Assembly (NCBI GenBank): GCA_964057225.1
Contig: OZ059899.1
Location: 15,384,501 to 15,448,500, forward strand
DNA: 64,000 bases
Source of the DNA: Auanema rhodensis
Lineage: Eukaryota > Nematoda > Chromadorea > Rhabditida > Rhabditidae
Direction: 5' to 3'
The translations under genes and the position numbers were made by a program. The stretch's first letter is position 1; every line of letters starts with the position of its first letter. Below the pieces are notes generated by a model, which made no database searches, had not been told where the DNA came from, and saw only the letters and a program-made list of their open reading frames with translations. Shown here in pieces: positions 51,901-63,489 of this stretch.

Positions 51901-52271
51901 CCCGACGATGGTGTATACCGCTGTTCTGTAAAATTTAATGTTCTATTGAGTTCTATAATTTTATAATTTATAATTAGTACTGATCGAGAATATAATTAAT
52001 TAAAGGAGATAATCATTGATCGAATTATGAAATTTAAAATATAATTGATAGCCAATTTAGTTTTCAGAATACCAGTTCCTGTCACAATTATGTTTTCAAG
52101 TTTATATCAGTATTTAAATTATTTTAAATTAAAATACTTGAAAAACCACAAACAGCGCATATGACTGTGGGCGGAGCTTATATGCAGTGGTTGCGCACAT
52201 CAAAAATTCCAGTTCTATTTCTAAATATTTCGAATAGGAGTACGTTCTTTTTAAAAAAAAAACAAGCACAG
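51901..52271. promoter_or_regulatory. Divergent promoter between phosphorylase kinase alpha and exosc8
   Basis: Only about 370 bp separate the two outward-facing genes. The only GC-rich piece is GTGGGCGGAGCTT (core GGGCGGAGC at 52169-52177), the same 9-mer found near cyy-1 and the bZIP gene. It lies about 95 bp before the exosc8 ATG. Confidence 0.6.
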
Positions 52272-53637
52272 ATGTCTAAAACACTTCTGAAGTTATGCGA
52301 TCCTGTTACATATTTTGATCAATTCTTATCTGAGAATATATACCCTGATGGTAGACCAATTAATTCTTTTTCCGCTGTGTCATTTAAGGTATTCGAACCA
52401 AAAAATTAGCATATTTCATTTTTGCGCGTTTCAGAGTGGTGTTTCTGGTGGCGTAGGATCAGCGTTAGTTCGTCAGGGTGGTGTAACTGTATCATGTTCT
52501 GCTACAGCTAATGTTACTCTTAAAAATGATGATGATTTAATTATTCCAAATATTGAGGCTTCATCTGATATTAGCCAAGTCTGTTACTAATTTTATGATC
52601 AACTTAGCTTGCAAATATATAATTCAGAAAACAATGAACGAAATTTCTGATCTTCTTAATGAGCTTTTAACGAGAAACATAGTGTTAACACGAGAATCTC
52701 TTATTTGTAAAGGTACTGAAGACTCTGTCCCATTATGTTGGCAAATAATTCTGAACATTCGCGTATGTGATTTTTTTTCCAAATTATCATTTTTTTCTCG
52801 ACAATTCCAGATATTGAATAGTGATGGCTGTATTTCGGATGCTGTTATTGGGGCAGTGGTCGCCACTTTGTTGGACATTAAACTGCCCTATATTAAACTC
52901 AACCATGCTAAAGATGATGAAGCTCCTGTAGAAAAAAGTGAAATCGTTGTACAGGAGAACGAGGTATAAATTGTTTATTAGTGTTAGTTTTCTCACCATT
53001 AGTTCATTGATAGAAGTATTCATTGGAGCTTGCCGATTTTCCTGTTTCGTCAACATTTGCTTTGTATGAGTCCAATTTTGGCAAGGAACCGGTTTGTTAT
53101 TATAATCACTAAAGAATCAAAGCATTCTTTCAAGATATCACGAGTTTTGTGTGATCCAACTGCCGAACTTTTAAGTTCTTGTAAGGTGACGTGTTCTGTT
53201 GTAATGGGACAAAACGGTATGTTCTATCCAAAGTCGTTTTATGATCCAACATTTTGCCTTCACAAAGCAAATCATACTATTGTTTAGGTATTTTACTTCT
53301 GCGGACTAGAGGATCAATAAGCGACCCTTCTTTGATTTCTACTATTACAGGATGGGCGGAGAATAGGCGGCAGAATGTGCACAAAGCTATGCACCGTTCG
53401 TAGTTTTTTGTTGTTGAGCTTATTTGTTTTCTTGTTGAAAAAAGTGAATTGTTTCTATATTTAACTGTTTTTCATCATTCATACGGTCATTGAGTCCAAT
53501 AACTATTTTGCTCTAACCTTTTTGTGTAGTTATAATCCATACGATGAATTTTTCAGATGACGAATGGTATAAACTTGGCAAAAATTAAAGAGAATTTGGC
53601 AAAAACAAAGAAGCTCGAGGTGAGTCAGCAGTGTTAA
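52272..53637 (+). CDS. exos-8: Exosome core subunit EXOSC8/RRP43 (RNase PH-like)
   Basis: A catalytically inactive RNase PH-fold subunit of the RNA exosome ring. The ATG at 52272 gives MSKTLLKLCDPVTYFDQFLS...PDGRPINSF (cf. human [21 protein letters not shown]). Then follow GGVGSALVRQGGVTVSCSAT, IIPNIEASSDIS, LICKGTEDSVPLCWQIILNI, DGCISDAVIGAVVATLLDIK, ADFPVSSTFALYESN, DPTAELLSSCKVTCSVVM, FCLHKAN and a helical tail MTNGINLAKIKENLAKTKKL ending in TAA at 53637. If an extra donor (GTGAGT at 53620) is used the tail would differ. The FRxGxP loop between IEASSD and LICKG is shorter than in human EXOSC8. The next gene starts 59 bp downstream. Confidence 0.88.
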
Positions 53638-53696
53638 ATGAAGTTGAACAATTCCCAGTTAAGCAAACATTAGGAGATAATGATATCGATTATACG

Positions 53697-55487
53697 ATGG
53701 CTATGATGGAATCAGATGACGAAGAAACTGACAATACCAACGAAGATAATACTAAAGAACCTGAATATAGTTCATTGTAATTTTTAAAATATTTTACTTT
53801 TACGATGACAAATGATTTTTTAAAGAGATGAAGAAAAATATGATGATACTATGAGCAAAGCTGTTAACTTATTAGCTGAAGGAAGTGTTGAAAAACTCAC
53901 TGTGGACACGCTCTTCCGAAAACTCAGTGTAATAGGTTCAAATGAATTTCGTATGTTTATTCTAAATTTTCCTTCCTTTCATGTTTTTTATTTGAAGATC
54001 ATGCTATTCACTCCTTGGAAGATGCTGAGAATTATATAAATAGAATTCAAGCAACGCATATGGATATTGTTCTAAATGCTAGTGGCCATTTTCAAATGCA
54101 TGGTATACTTTAAAATTTTATTTTATTTTACAAAAATTATTTTAAAGATATTTTTGATCGTGTTATCTCTAATATCGTCAATGCTCGCAGTGTGGCGGAA
54201 CATAGTGGCAAAGGCCCTGATTTGAATTTGGTACTAATTTCATTTATGTTTCTAATTTTGATTCTTGGACTTTGCAGTGTCTGGCATGGCTAGCTTTTGC
54301 ATGTCAAGGCCAAGTTGGAGATATCATACCTCCAGGTGAACAATTCCCTTACGCTGTTCAGTATATTGCTAAAAAACTTAAAAATACTTCTCTTCCCAAA
54401 GTAGCTAATAGTGAAAGATTAGAGTTAGCTACATGTCAGGTACAGAAGTACTAAACAGACGCATATTACTATTTCTTTTTTTGCAGATTTCTCGTGTTTT
54501 CGAGTTTTTAACAGTTTGTGATTTATGTAATCAGAGTCCTGAAGACAGGGCTATTTTACTTTTTTCAATTGCACGTATCATTCTCGATAAATCAGCTCAA
54601 GCACATATACACTTTAAGGCCATTGATGTTATAGCAAATGTACGTTTTTTCAACCAAAACAAATTATATGTATGTAACAATGATGTTAATATTTGATTTT
54701 CAGATAATCAATGCTAGCTCTTTAAATCGAAGATCTGTGATTGTGGAATTTTCGCGACTTTTCTGTTTAATATCAGGTTTGTTAGAAGAGGCATTTTCAT
54801 AATTATGGACCTACTGCCAGTGTAATCACATAGAAACAGTAGCCTTCTCTTTCAGATGATTTCTGCGCTTTACGCTTTGTTTTTGAATGTTTCCGTCTTG
54901 CACCTATACCACCATATGCTTTACTATGTTTAGTTTCCACAGCTTTTATATCAGCCAGTGAACGTGCGGAATGTGAACCTGAGTTTAACGTACTGTTGTT
55001 TTCTGAAATTGAACACAAATATATTACAGATCTTCTTCTAATTTTATTATGTAATTATCTTTCATTTCAGGAACGAATGACTGATGATGATCTAATAGAC
55101 TCCTATTTTGCCGTTATTACTGACACTTTTTCTGATGCGATGGAAGTATTTGCTAATGTACATGTGATATTTTATTTTTTCAATCTCATCAAACAATTAC
55201 AGGCTAAGAAAAATCAATCAGCATTACTAAACATGCTAGATGCAGCTCTTGTTAAAGATTTATTTGTGTTGGATCATGCTAAAGGCAGTCGCCGGCTAGA
55301 TGAGCTTGCAAAAAGCATCGAACCATATACGGCCAAGCTGGTTAGTCATTAATAAAATTCTGCTTACATTTTTTTATTTCTCCAGCTGGAAAAGAAGGGC
55401 TCCCCCGACGAGGCCATGCTTGAAGCTCACTTACGAACTTTAACTTCAAGACTAAATGTTATCGAACAAGTTATCGCAGATCTCTGA
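53697..55487 (+). CDS. Unrecognised alpha-helical protein, second gene of a likely operon
   Basis: The first ATG in frame (53697) gives MAMMESDDEETDNTNEDNTK, an acidic start. It then splices in phase (GTAATT donor; AAAG acceptor) to DEEKYDDTMSKAVNLLAEGS and a series of helices: LFRKLSVIGSNEF, SLEDAENYINRIQATHMDIV, IFDRVISNIVNARSVAEHSG, CLAWLAFACQGQVGDI, AVQYIAKKLKN, EDRAILLFSIARIILDKSAQ, FKAIDVIANIINASSLNRRS, ERMTDDDLIDSYFAVITDTF, LNMLDAALVKDLFVLDH and LNVIEQVIADL, TGA at 55487. About 10 exons, roughly 470 residues. The pattern suggests a HEAT-like helical repeat, but no family was recognised. It lies 59 bp after the exosc8 stop on the same strand, so it is probably co-transcribed and spliced-leader resolved. 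An acceptor-like ATTCCCAG lies about 40 bp before the ATG. Confidence 0.75.
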
Positions 55488-56584
55488 GATGAAAAGAAAA
55501 TAGTTTTATTTTTATTGTTGCTTTATTTGAATGCCACAGGTGTATATGTTGTAAATAGATCAGATTTTGGCAAAAAGTTATAATGAAGTACCGGTATGAT
55601 TCGTTGCTTTCCTGTTGAATAAAAATGTTATCGAAGTAAAAAATTATTTTTTAATTCTTTGTCTTATTATGAAGCTTGGGAAAGCCTACAACTATTTATT
55701 TATTAATTTCCAATAATAGTGATCATTGTTTCAAATGGCTCACAAAGCCCGGCAATAACCCCAGGAACTAGAATAGAATTTCACTTAGCAACAAAAAAAA
55801 TAGAAAAACTCGAAATGAATAATTTATAACTGAATTCGTTCTAGGTTAAAGATTGATATTTCACAAAGAATATTATTTTAATAAACCGTGCTTTCTTCAC
55901 TTTTATTAAACTTTCCCATGATAAGTCGTTCTAATGAACAGAAATACCAATGCTGATAAATTTAGAACCCAGTATCTCCCACTCTCCTATTCTTAATTGT
56001 TCTTTCTCTTCTTTTTTCTTAAAGATACACTTTACACGTCATTATCAAATTTCATTGCCGTTTTCATAAGGAATATGGAACAAAACTTGATTTACAGTAT
56101 TGAGTATGAACTTTTAAAATCGGAAAAGAATTAATAGAAATATTTTACTGTCTGATGGTTTATTAGAATAAATTGTGAGACGTAGAATGATTATTTGAAA
56201 ACTTGAAAGTATAAGCAAACAAATACCAATTGAACGATTTTGCTGAGTTTTCCAATTTTTTTTTCAAAACTTGTAAATTCTTTTTTTTTCTGTTGTTTTT
56301 ACAATCAAACATCTGAAGGCATTTATACTCCTTTAAATTATATCATATTCAACCAAAAAAAAGAAAAATATTCATTATCAGTTGAAAAAGCAACTTTAGT
56401 ACAAAATATTTGATAAAATATGATTCCTTACCTCTCAATATTGAACTTTTCACTTTATTTATAACAAGATCTCTGCGTTTTTCATCTCTTTTTTAAAGTT
56501 TTTGGTCAAATGTTTGCAAGCATAGTCTAAACGTGAATGATGCTCTCCTCGTTTTCCATGATGTCTTTTATTCTTTTTAAAAAG
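55488..56584. other. 3' flank of the operon and intergenic DNA
   Basis: About 1.1 kb, very AT-rich, with several poly-A signal-like AATAAA strings just after 55600. No gene supported. Confidence 0.5.
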
Positions 56585-56630
56585 TGACGTCATGCCGATA
56601 TTGCAGTCGGTTGTGCAATAGGGGCGGAGC
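56585..56630. promoter_or_regulatory. CRE, C/EBP-like and GC-box cluster upstream of the bZIP gene
   Basis: Within 46 bp lie a perfect CRE (TGACGTCA, 56585-56592), a C/EBP-like TTGTGCAAT (56611-56619) and GGGCGGAGC (56622-56630). They are about 0.6 kb before the first ORF of the bZIP gene and about 320 bp before its likely first exon at 56949. The first two are classic bZIP binding sites, so autoregulation or bZIP cross-regulation is plausible. Confidence 0.5.
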
Positions 56631-57176
56631 CTGCTGTCCCTCGATTGTCGTATGATTTTCATTGTATTTCCATACGTTCTTTCCAACTTACTCGCACGTG
56701 ATTTTCCTTCATAAAGCATATTTTCTTCAAAGATTAATGAAAATCCAAGATTTCAACATTTGGAATTCTTGCAAATTTGTTTAGTTAGGATTCTATTTAA
56801 TCGATATCTAGCTTTTATACTAATCGATATATGAGTCATTCGGACACGTTTTAGGCCAAAGCGGTCTTTTCTCAGCTTTTCATTTTTTTCTTTTAATATT
56901 TTAGTCTTTAAAGTAATAACATATATTAATTCTTGTTTTATTTTTCAGTTAGGACTCGAATCGGGGTCCCACCTCATCCTTAAAGCACAGAGCTTCCTTC
57001 AGCGTTTGCCGTTGCTAAGTAACCGTCTCCCAACAGGTGATTATTTTGTTTTTTAATTTCACATTCAATTTCATTTTCTTCTTTTATTCAATTTTTTTCA
57101 GTTTTTGCCTCCGTGTCGCTTCAAGCGCTCGTTTGTCTTCTATCTTCGAAGACCTTAATTACAATTTCGAGCAACA

Positions 57177-57749
57177 ATGTTCAAGTCATCCGCTGCAATT
57201 TATAACTCCTCAATGGAGTCCAGAAAGGCCTGCGAGACTCGCCTTTTTGGCGAGGCCTCCCTCGCCAGATCCGGTAAAATAATCAACTATGTTATTCCTT
57301 ACCATCGGCTTCTTGTTATAGCCGGACCTGTTATCCAGAACCAGCGAGTCTCTGTTACCTCACGACAACAGTTGGTTCGTGACCCAACAGTGAGTGAAAG
57401 AACAAATAGTAGAATCCATGAAGATTCTAAATGGGAAAACTAAACATAATTACAATATGTTTAGGTACAATTACGAACCAGCTCCGGATTTATCAAACTG
57501 CGAGTTAATTGTGACCCAGGATACCAGGCATCGAATACAAAGCGGGACCAGTACCTGCTCACGGATTGTGCCTTCACCACAAACGAATTCTCCGACTATG
57601 TCTGCTCACCAATGGAACGAGAGTCCGAATCGTATTTTGAACGGTACATCAAAACAACTGAAAGAAAATAGATGAATTTACCAATTTTTAGACGATTCCG
57701 AAATGAAAGCTTACCACGAGGAAACCAACGAATGGTCCTCTGTCACTGA
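57177..57749 (+). CDS. Upstream AUG-initiated ORF overlapping the bZIP frame (frame A)
   Basis: The first ATG of the apparent mRNA (57177, context AACAATGTT) opens a 133-codon frame across four exons: 57177-57273, 57322-57389, 57465-57643 and 57692-57749, TGA at 57747-57749. It reads MFKSSAAIYNSSMESRK ... ETRLFGEASLARSAG ... VIQNQRVSVTSRQQLV ... VNCDPGYQASNTKRDQYLLT ... FSDYVCSPMERESES. No known domain was recognised. It overlaps, out of register, the frame that continues into the bZIP domain. It could be a regulatory uORF of the ATF4 kind, a real second protein, or the true N-terminus of another splice form. Confidence 0.55.
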
Positions 57750-58363
57750 TTCACAAAGTAAGCTCTATCGGGGGTCTGAACAAGTTTTAACTGCGAGTAA
57801 TTACAGCGTTTTACCAATCTACTTACTCGCATGATATATACTATGCGCCCAACGAGGACCTCGATATAGAAGCAATGTCTAACTGCGATATTACTGAACT
57901 GGACCAGTACCTTCACTCAGATAATCTTCAACCCTCAACCTCCCATGATATTCTGCCTACTCAACATTTCCCTTCTGCTAACGATCCTTTACAAGAATTC
58001 TTTCCTTCACTCTCTAGTGGAGGATCTTCTCCAGAATCGATTGAATGGTTATCGTCTCCTTCTCATAGTGGCTCTGAAACTGCTTCCCCTTCTACTTCTA
58101 CGTCAACCTCTCATAATAATCGTCGCTCAACTGGCAACAAAGCTACGAATAAGGATAGCTTATATCGTGTTCGTAGAGATAAGAATAACTTGGCTTCTCA
58201 GAGGTCAAGAGCCAAGCGACAAGACAAAGTTAAAGAAATGAAGCAATTAGCCAATAATCTAGAGAAGTATAATGTTGAGTTAAAGGCCAAAGTTTCTTCT
58301 CTAGAAACTTTAGTTGAAGATTATAAGAAAACAATGCTCATGTTGATGTCCAGCAACCGTTAA
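57598..58363 (+). CDS. bZIP transcription factor (frame B)
   Basis: The C-terminal bZIP is clear: basic region YRVRRDKNNLASQRSRAKRQ, then a leucine-zipper helix (MKQLANNLEKYNVELKAKVS; LETLVEDYKKTMLML), TAA at 58361-58363. The basic region mixes features of the PAR/NFIL3 (RRxKNNxAxxRSR) and C/EBP types. Before it lies a Ser/Thr/Pro-rich activation-like segment (PTQHFPSANDPLQEFFPSLS). Exons in this frame: up to 57643, 57692-57757, 57807-58363. The first in-frame ATG is at 57598 (MSAHQWNESPN), giving about 222 residues; the next is in exon 57692-57757 (MKAYHEETNEW). The same frame is open further upstream through 57111-57597 but has no ATG there. Translation would have to pass the overlapping frame-A ORF, which begins at the first AUG. 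Confidence 0.85.
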
Positions 58364-59496
58364 TTGTATTGTTTATTCTCAATACTCTCTCGTTTTGCAT
58401 GTTTTCTATTAATTTTGAGGTTTAGATTAGATAATTCATTTATTCTTTGAACATATTTTGATTTTTCTTTGAATATTGGTCTCTACTATTTATTGGGTTT
58501 CTTTGTATTCATTATCGAACAGCTTTCATTTTTTTTCTAAATGTATGATCAATAGTCGTTGAAATGAAGCTGAATTCTAATATTGCTTGTATTATCTGTC
58601 TGAATACCTATCATCTTACCATTCACATTGGTTATCAGCGATTTTCCGATTGCCTATAGTTGAGTCTACAATAGTGAAAAGGAAAGTTCTCAGGTTGAAA
58701 AGATGATGATTCATTCGATATCAAGGGCAAGGGTCTATAGTAAAAACGTTTTCCATTGATCTTTAATACAGAACAAAATTTTGATTCTGCGATGAATCAA
58801 AAGTTAAATCGGAGTGACGCGTCTTATGTGTCTCAAATTCTAACCTAGAGAAGACATCATCTTTGATTCGATGAAAGAATTTGTGTTAAAATCATTAGGA
58901 GTGGCTGTTTTTCCGTAGCAAACGGTTAGAATATGTGAAACAACTGGCAAAGTTTTATCTCAAAAAAGCTGGAAAGAGTTGAGAATTCGAACTTCAAGAA
59001 TATACATTCATATCGAGGGCATTAAGAATAATTTTAAGAAATCAAAGAAATCAAAGAGAAATCATATCAGAATATTATGAAAAAAGCAATTGCTTTGATG
59101 GATAAAATGTATTTATATTTTAACATAATAAGGAAAAGAAAGTTTATGGGAATATCCGCCTACTCATATTCCCTTGAATTTCTTCCCATGCTACATTAAC
59201 TTTTCCTTACCTTTTCTCAGACATAAGAATTGATTTCATTCAAATTGTGATTAATACCATTCTATCATATCTTTTTATCAATTCCTCTGAGACTAGGCGG
59301 AAATTGCTTTTAATTTTATTTTGATTTTTTAAAAAAAATAATAATAGCTTCTTTGTGCAAAAAAAAAGAAGAAATACTAACATTTTATAGTAAATAAATT
59401 TTTGTTTAAAAAGAAGTGATAGAAAACTCATTCACTATTCGTATGAAAGTTTGAAATCTCTTCTATCTTAAGCATTTCTAAAAACTTTTTTAGATT
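58364..59496. other. bZIP 3' UTR and intergenic DNA
   Basis: About 1.1 kb, AT-rich, with no supported gene on either strand. The chemoreceptor promoter should lie toward the right end. Confidence 0.55.
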
Positions 59497-61285
59497 ATGG
59501 CTCGTTGTCCAGCAAATCTTGAATATCCACCATCTTGGTATATATTCGTACATTATGCTATTGGCACTATTACCTTAATTATTGGAGTTTATACATTTTA
59601 TGTTATTTATATAGTTACTCTTAATAATATGGATAGATTATACAAAAAATATCTTCTTCTATATCAAGCATGGGTCACAATATCGTCTCTTTATACTAAT
59701 TTCTCTGTAAGCTATCATAAAATTTTAAATATTATACGTATTATGAATGAGTAGACTATTTCCGCAATTCCAAAGCTTATCACCGCAGTCTTGAATCCTC
59801 CACTCTTCATCAGCTTATCGGTTTATGAATAACCTATGAAAGAGAATAATATTTTGATAACATTCATGACTTTTTTTCCAAAATAAGTAATTCTGATTTA
59901 ATCATGACAAACCCGCTTTGTTACTGAAATATCTGACCCGTTAGTTAGTGGGTGGTCCCTTCATAGGCGGTTCAGATTCATTCAGATACCCAATTTTTAA
60001 GGTCTACTCATCTCTGATATGTATATACATGTATATATTGAGTTATATATAGTTTTTTAAACTCTCGCATGTTTAAACTTTGTCTGAGATTCTGCAGAGT
60101 CTGATGGACTTTGCAACCGTTGACTACTTCTTTCTCAGGCTGAGAAAATAAGCATGAGAGATGGCTAAAACGTCTGATCGAGAACGTTTCTAATATTAAA
60201 TAATATATATAGTTATTAAATATATAAATATGTATGAATGTATAATTATAAATTACAGTTAACTATCCAATACTTGCCGGCACTATTAACAGTTTCAGCC
60301 GGTTTTTTATCTGTATCTCCAGTATTAGATATGTATGTGGACACATCATTACAAATATATATTGTTATTATTGCTGGTGTTTTATCTCTTCATCGCTTTT
60401 TGATAACAATATATGGTCATGATAGACCAAAATATTACATACCATTGATGATTGGATATGTTCTAGTAACAGGAGCTACATTTCCAATATTGACCATATA
60501 CACGGAATTAACGTATGATGTCCAAAAAGGAATTAATGCATTAGTACAGGTTATATCAAGCGTTTATCTTAAAAAATTAATTTCATTTTTTACAAAATTA
60601 TAAAAAATTGAAACGTTGTCACTTACAGGATTGTCCGCATTTTGAACCGTTAGTTCAAAAACATGAAGTGTTATATGAAAATAATGAAAATACTATATAT
60701 TCAACTATATATTGCATATTCTTTACTCATATCGCATTATCATGTTTAGCTATCAGCTTTATATCTTTATCTTTTTATATTTTATCAAAAAGATCTTCAC
60801 GATTAACTGAAAAAACTCGTAGATTACAACTAAAATTACTTCGAAATCTATGTATTCAAGTTTGTGTTCAAGTTTGAAAAGGTTGCATCTAAATTTATAT
60901 TTCAGGTGGGAATACCAGCAATCTTACATTCCGTACCTGCATTAATCTGCTTAGTAATTGCGTATTTTCAACTAGCTGTACCTTTGAGTAAGCTTCTTCT
61001 TTACTGTATTCGGAAAAATATATATTTTAGGCGTTGGATTAATAATTTGGAGTACTGGTTCTGTACACGGAGTAGCGAATAGTATTCTTTTCCTATGTCT
61101 TACTCCACGGCTATACGCAAAACTGAAAAGCGGTAAACTGCTTCAGCTCCCCATGGAGAAAAGTTTTTCTCTTTTCAGATTTTACTATTCCAATCAATTT
61201 TGTTAAAAGATCATTCGGATCAAAGCCAATTTCTATTGTTTCCATAAATTTCAGTACTACAGACCGGCACACTACTGCAAATTGA
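59497..61285 (+). CDS. Nematode seven-transmembrane chemoreceptor, STR superfamily (srh/sri-like)
   Basis: A predicted chemosensory GPCR of the nematode-specific STR superfamily. The ATG at 59497 follows TTTTTTAG. Seven hydrophobic segments are present in order: FVHYAIGTITLIIGVYTFYV; QYLPALLTVSAGFLS; IVIIAGVLSLHRFLI; IPLMIGYVLVTGATF; IYCIFFTHIALSCLAISFIS; VGIPAILHSVPALICLVIAY; and VGLIIWSTGSVHGVANSILF. Family hallmarks are LQLKLLRNLCIQVGIPA before helix 6 and GSVHGVANSI...TPRLYAKL in and after helix 7. The tail (FTIPINFVKRSFG...HTTAN) ends in TGA at 61285. Exons join in phase with good splice sites, so the gene looks intact. One intron (59708-60257) is longer. Ligand unknown. Confidence 0.88.
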
Positions 61286-63138
61286 ATAGAGAGAGACATA
61301 CGATGTAAGAACAACCGTTCACAGTGGTTTCAAAATTGAAAATAAATTTTAGTTCAATGTTTCAGTTCAAATCTCTGAGTTAATTGAATGATGCCAATCA
61401 TGATATCAAGGAAATATTAATAAACTTTCACAAGGAACCAATTAGCTTTTACAGAATTTCCTGAAGTTAACACTATGCTATAATTATTTATATCATACTG
61501 ATATTATTAAAAGAATTTCTTTCATTAATATAATTATAACAGTTATTTTTTCATATTATGTTGTAATAATAAATAAATAATTTAAACATATATTAATATT
61601 TAGTGAAAATTAGAAGAAAAATGCCTGAAAGAGAATGGAATGACATCCAAAAACATTAACTAATGTACATAAATATGTGTTATATTATACAAATAATTTC
61701 CCGGATCTTTTTTTTTGAATGCTATGAACTTACTTTGAAAATATTGTGGACGATATATTCATATTGATTAGTTATTATAATGTTTTTTTGAAATTTAGTT
61801 TACAACTTCCTTATTTCATTCTCTATGTAATTCAATTTCTTTTTAAAAATAGATAGTTGTAGGAACTATGTGATATATCAGAATATTTTAGTTTCAAATA
61901 TTCGATATACTTAACCATTTGCATAAATTTCGTAGAATGGGTGAAGTGAACTGGCCCGATTGACCTCAGGCACACCACACACGATGAGTCAAATTGCTTA
62001 TGGGGGGATAGCTAGGAAGTAGCAGGCTAGATAGTTAGATGAGCGAATGAACTGAACGTCAAAGTGTGGTCTCAATGACTAGCTCGTCTTCCTTTTGCAA
62101 TTACAGTCACAACAAGGTCATACGTGACAATAATAATAACATCAAGGTAGCAACCACAGCTAACTACCACATATGGAAGATACAGCACATAGACACACGT
62201 CGGCTGACAATTAGCACACGCATGTTTCTCACTCAATACAACGATGACGAAGAGGTGAAGAGGCTAACTAACTAACTAACTAACTAACTATCTTCTACCA
62301 TATACTACTGCAACAACCACGACATACTATACTCATAGCATCATACACTTATGCACTTTTTTCTTTTGGATTCCAGCTGAGATATGTATGCACATCCTCA
62401 AAGTTTTACAGGTCATATCATCTCATTTTGAATGAAACAACTTTATTTTTCCAATAACTTCATCTCTTCCTCTCTCTCTCCTTCTATATCTATATATATA
62501 TCTCTCTTTTTTTTCTCTGTCTCTTCTTTTCTCTTAATACTTATTCATAATCTTCCACACCTACAAAGTTGTTATTTTTTGTTTTCCCTCTCATTATTCC
62601 TCATTATTGCCATTCTTCTAGAGCTCTTTCTCTTCTCTCTCTCTATTATCTCTCTTTAAACCATTTTTTCCTTTCTTTCATGATTTTTACCGCAACCTGT
62701 TAATTGCTCCTCTTATTCACAACAATATCATCAAGACTACCATGTGTAGGTAGATTGTTAGAATCCGCTTAATGTTTACCCAGATTTTGACCTCTTGTCC
62801 CAACATCAACATGCTCATCCTTCGTTTAGTGTACATGTATATCAGATTTCTTTTGACTAAACTCCCATCATAATTAACTTTGTCGTCTTCTTCTATTACA
62901 TGATTGCCTATATTGTCTTTGAACTGTATCCTAACAAACAGCTTAGCAACCTCAGTTCATAAGCAATTATCCTCGTCTTCAAGAATTTCCCTATGTACTC
63001 ATCTCATCATATAGATGTCTTTTCTCTCGTTATCTTCGTTTTCTTCAAACAACTAATTCTATTTTTACAGTGTTGTTCATCACTTTTCCTTATTCTCGCC
63101 TGTTCTAAGTTATTCTATTACTAACCGTGTCCGGAAGG
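61286..63138. other. Intergenic region with CT-rich and TAAC repeats
   Basis: About 1.85 kb between two plus-strand genes. 62460-62660 is CT-rich, giving a Ser/Leu open frame that is not credible as coding. No gene supported. Confidence 0.55.
62264..62290. repeat. (CTAA)n tandem repeat
   Basis: Six to seven perfect CTAA units directly visible. Confidence 0.95.
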
Positions 63139-63489
63139 ATGTATACGGTACTTCACATTCTGCTATTGTTTATGTTATTTCCTGAAAAAGTAAAAAGCCA
63201 GTTTTTACTTAATCGAATTCCCAACATAACAGGTGAGATTATGAAGAAACTTTTCTTCTTTACATCTTTATCTTGTAATTTGTTCTTTACAGATGTAACT
63301 GCTATGTGTAGCAGCGATGGTATTACAGCTTCCATTGACTTTTCTGAAGATTTTTCTGGAAAAATCTATTCCATGGATTATGCTACTATCAATGATTGTG
63401 TCTATTTCAATAGTGTCTACTCAAGAACAGTCTTATTTTCGATTCCAGCTCATAGATGTGGAACAAAGCTCTCTAGAACATCAAGAAAC
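63139..63489 (+). CDS. Secreted cuticlin-like/ZP-domain protein, 5' exons only
   Basis: The start ATG at 63139 gives a signal peptide (MYTVLHILLLFMLFPEKVKS). Exon 1 ends at 63232 (GTGAGA donor) and joins in phase after TTTACAG to VTAMCSSDGITASIDFSEDF, SGKIYSMDYATINDCVYF and VLFSIPAHRCGTKLS, ending at a GTGAGT donor at 63490. The order Cys, IxxSIxF, F-x-G-x-I-Y-x-x-x-Y, Cys, then hydrophobic strand and RCGT fits the ZP-N half of cuticlin-like ZP proteins, which assemble in cuticle or apical matrix. Later exons were not found before 64000, so the gene runs off the right edge. Confidence 0.65.

Noticed and set aside
54803-55018. Minus-strand basic open frame (ARRKHSKTKRKAQKSSER)
   Set aside because: Antisense to a plus-strand exon of the gene after exosc8 that splices in phase on both sides.
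56459-56719. 86-codon minus-strand open frame
   Set aside because: No domain or splice support, and it overlaps the CRE/C-EBP/GC-box block, so promoter is the better reading.
62432-62659. Hydrophobic plus-strand open frame upstream of the cuticlin-like gene
   Set aside because: Made of CT-rich low-complexity DNA giving Ser/Leu/Phe; no acceptor, donor or homology.
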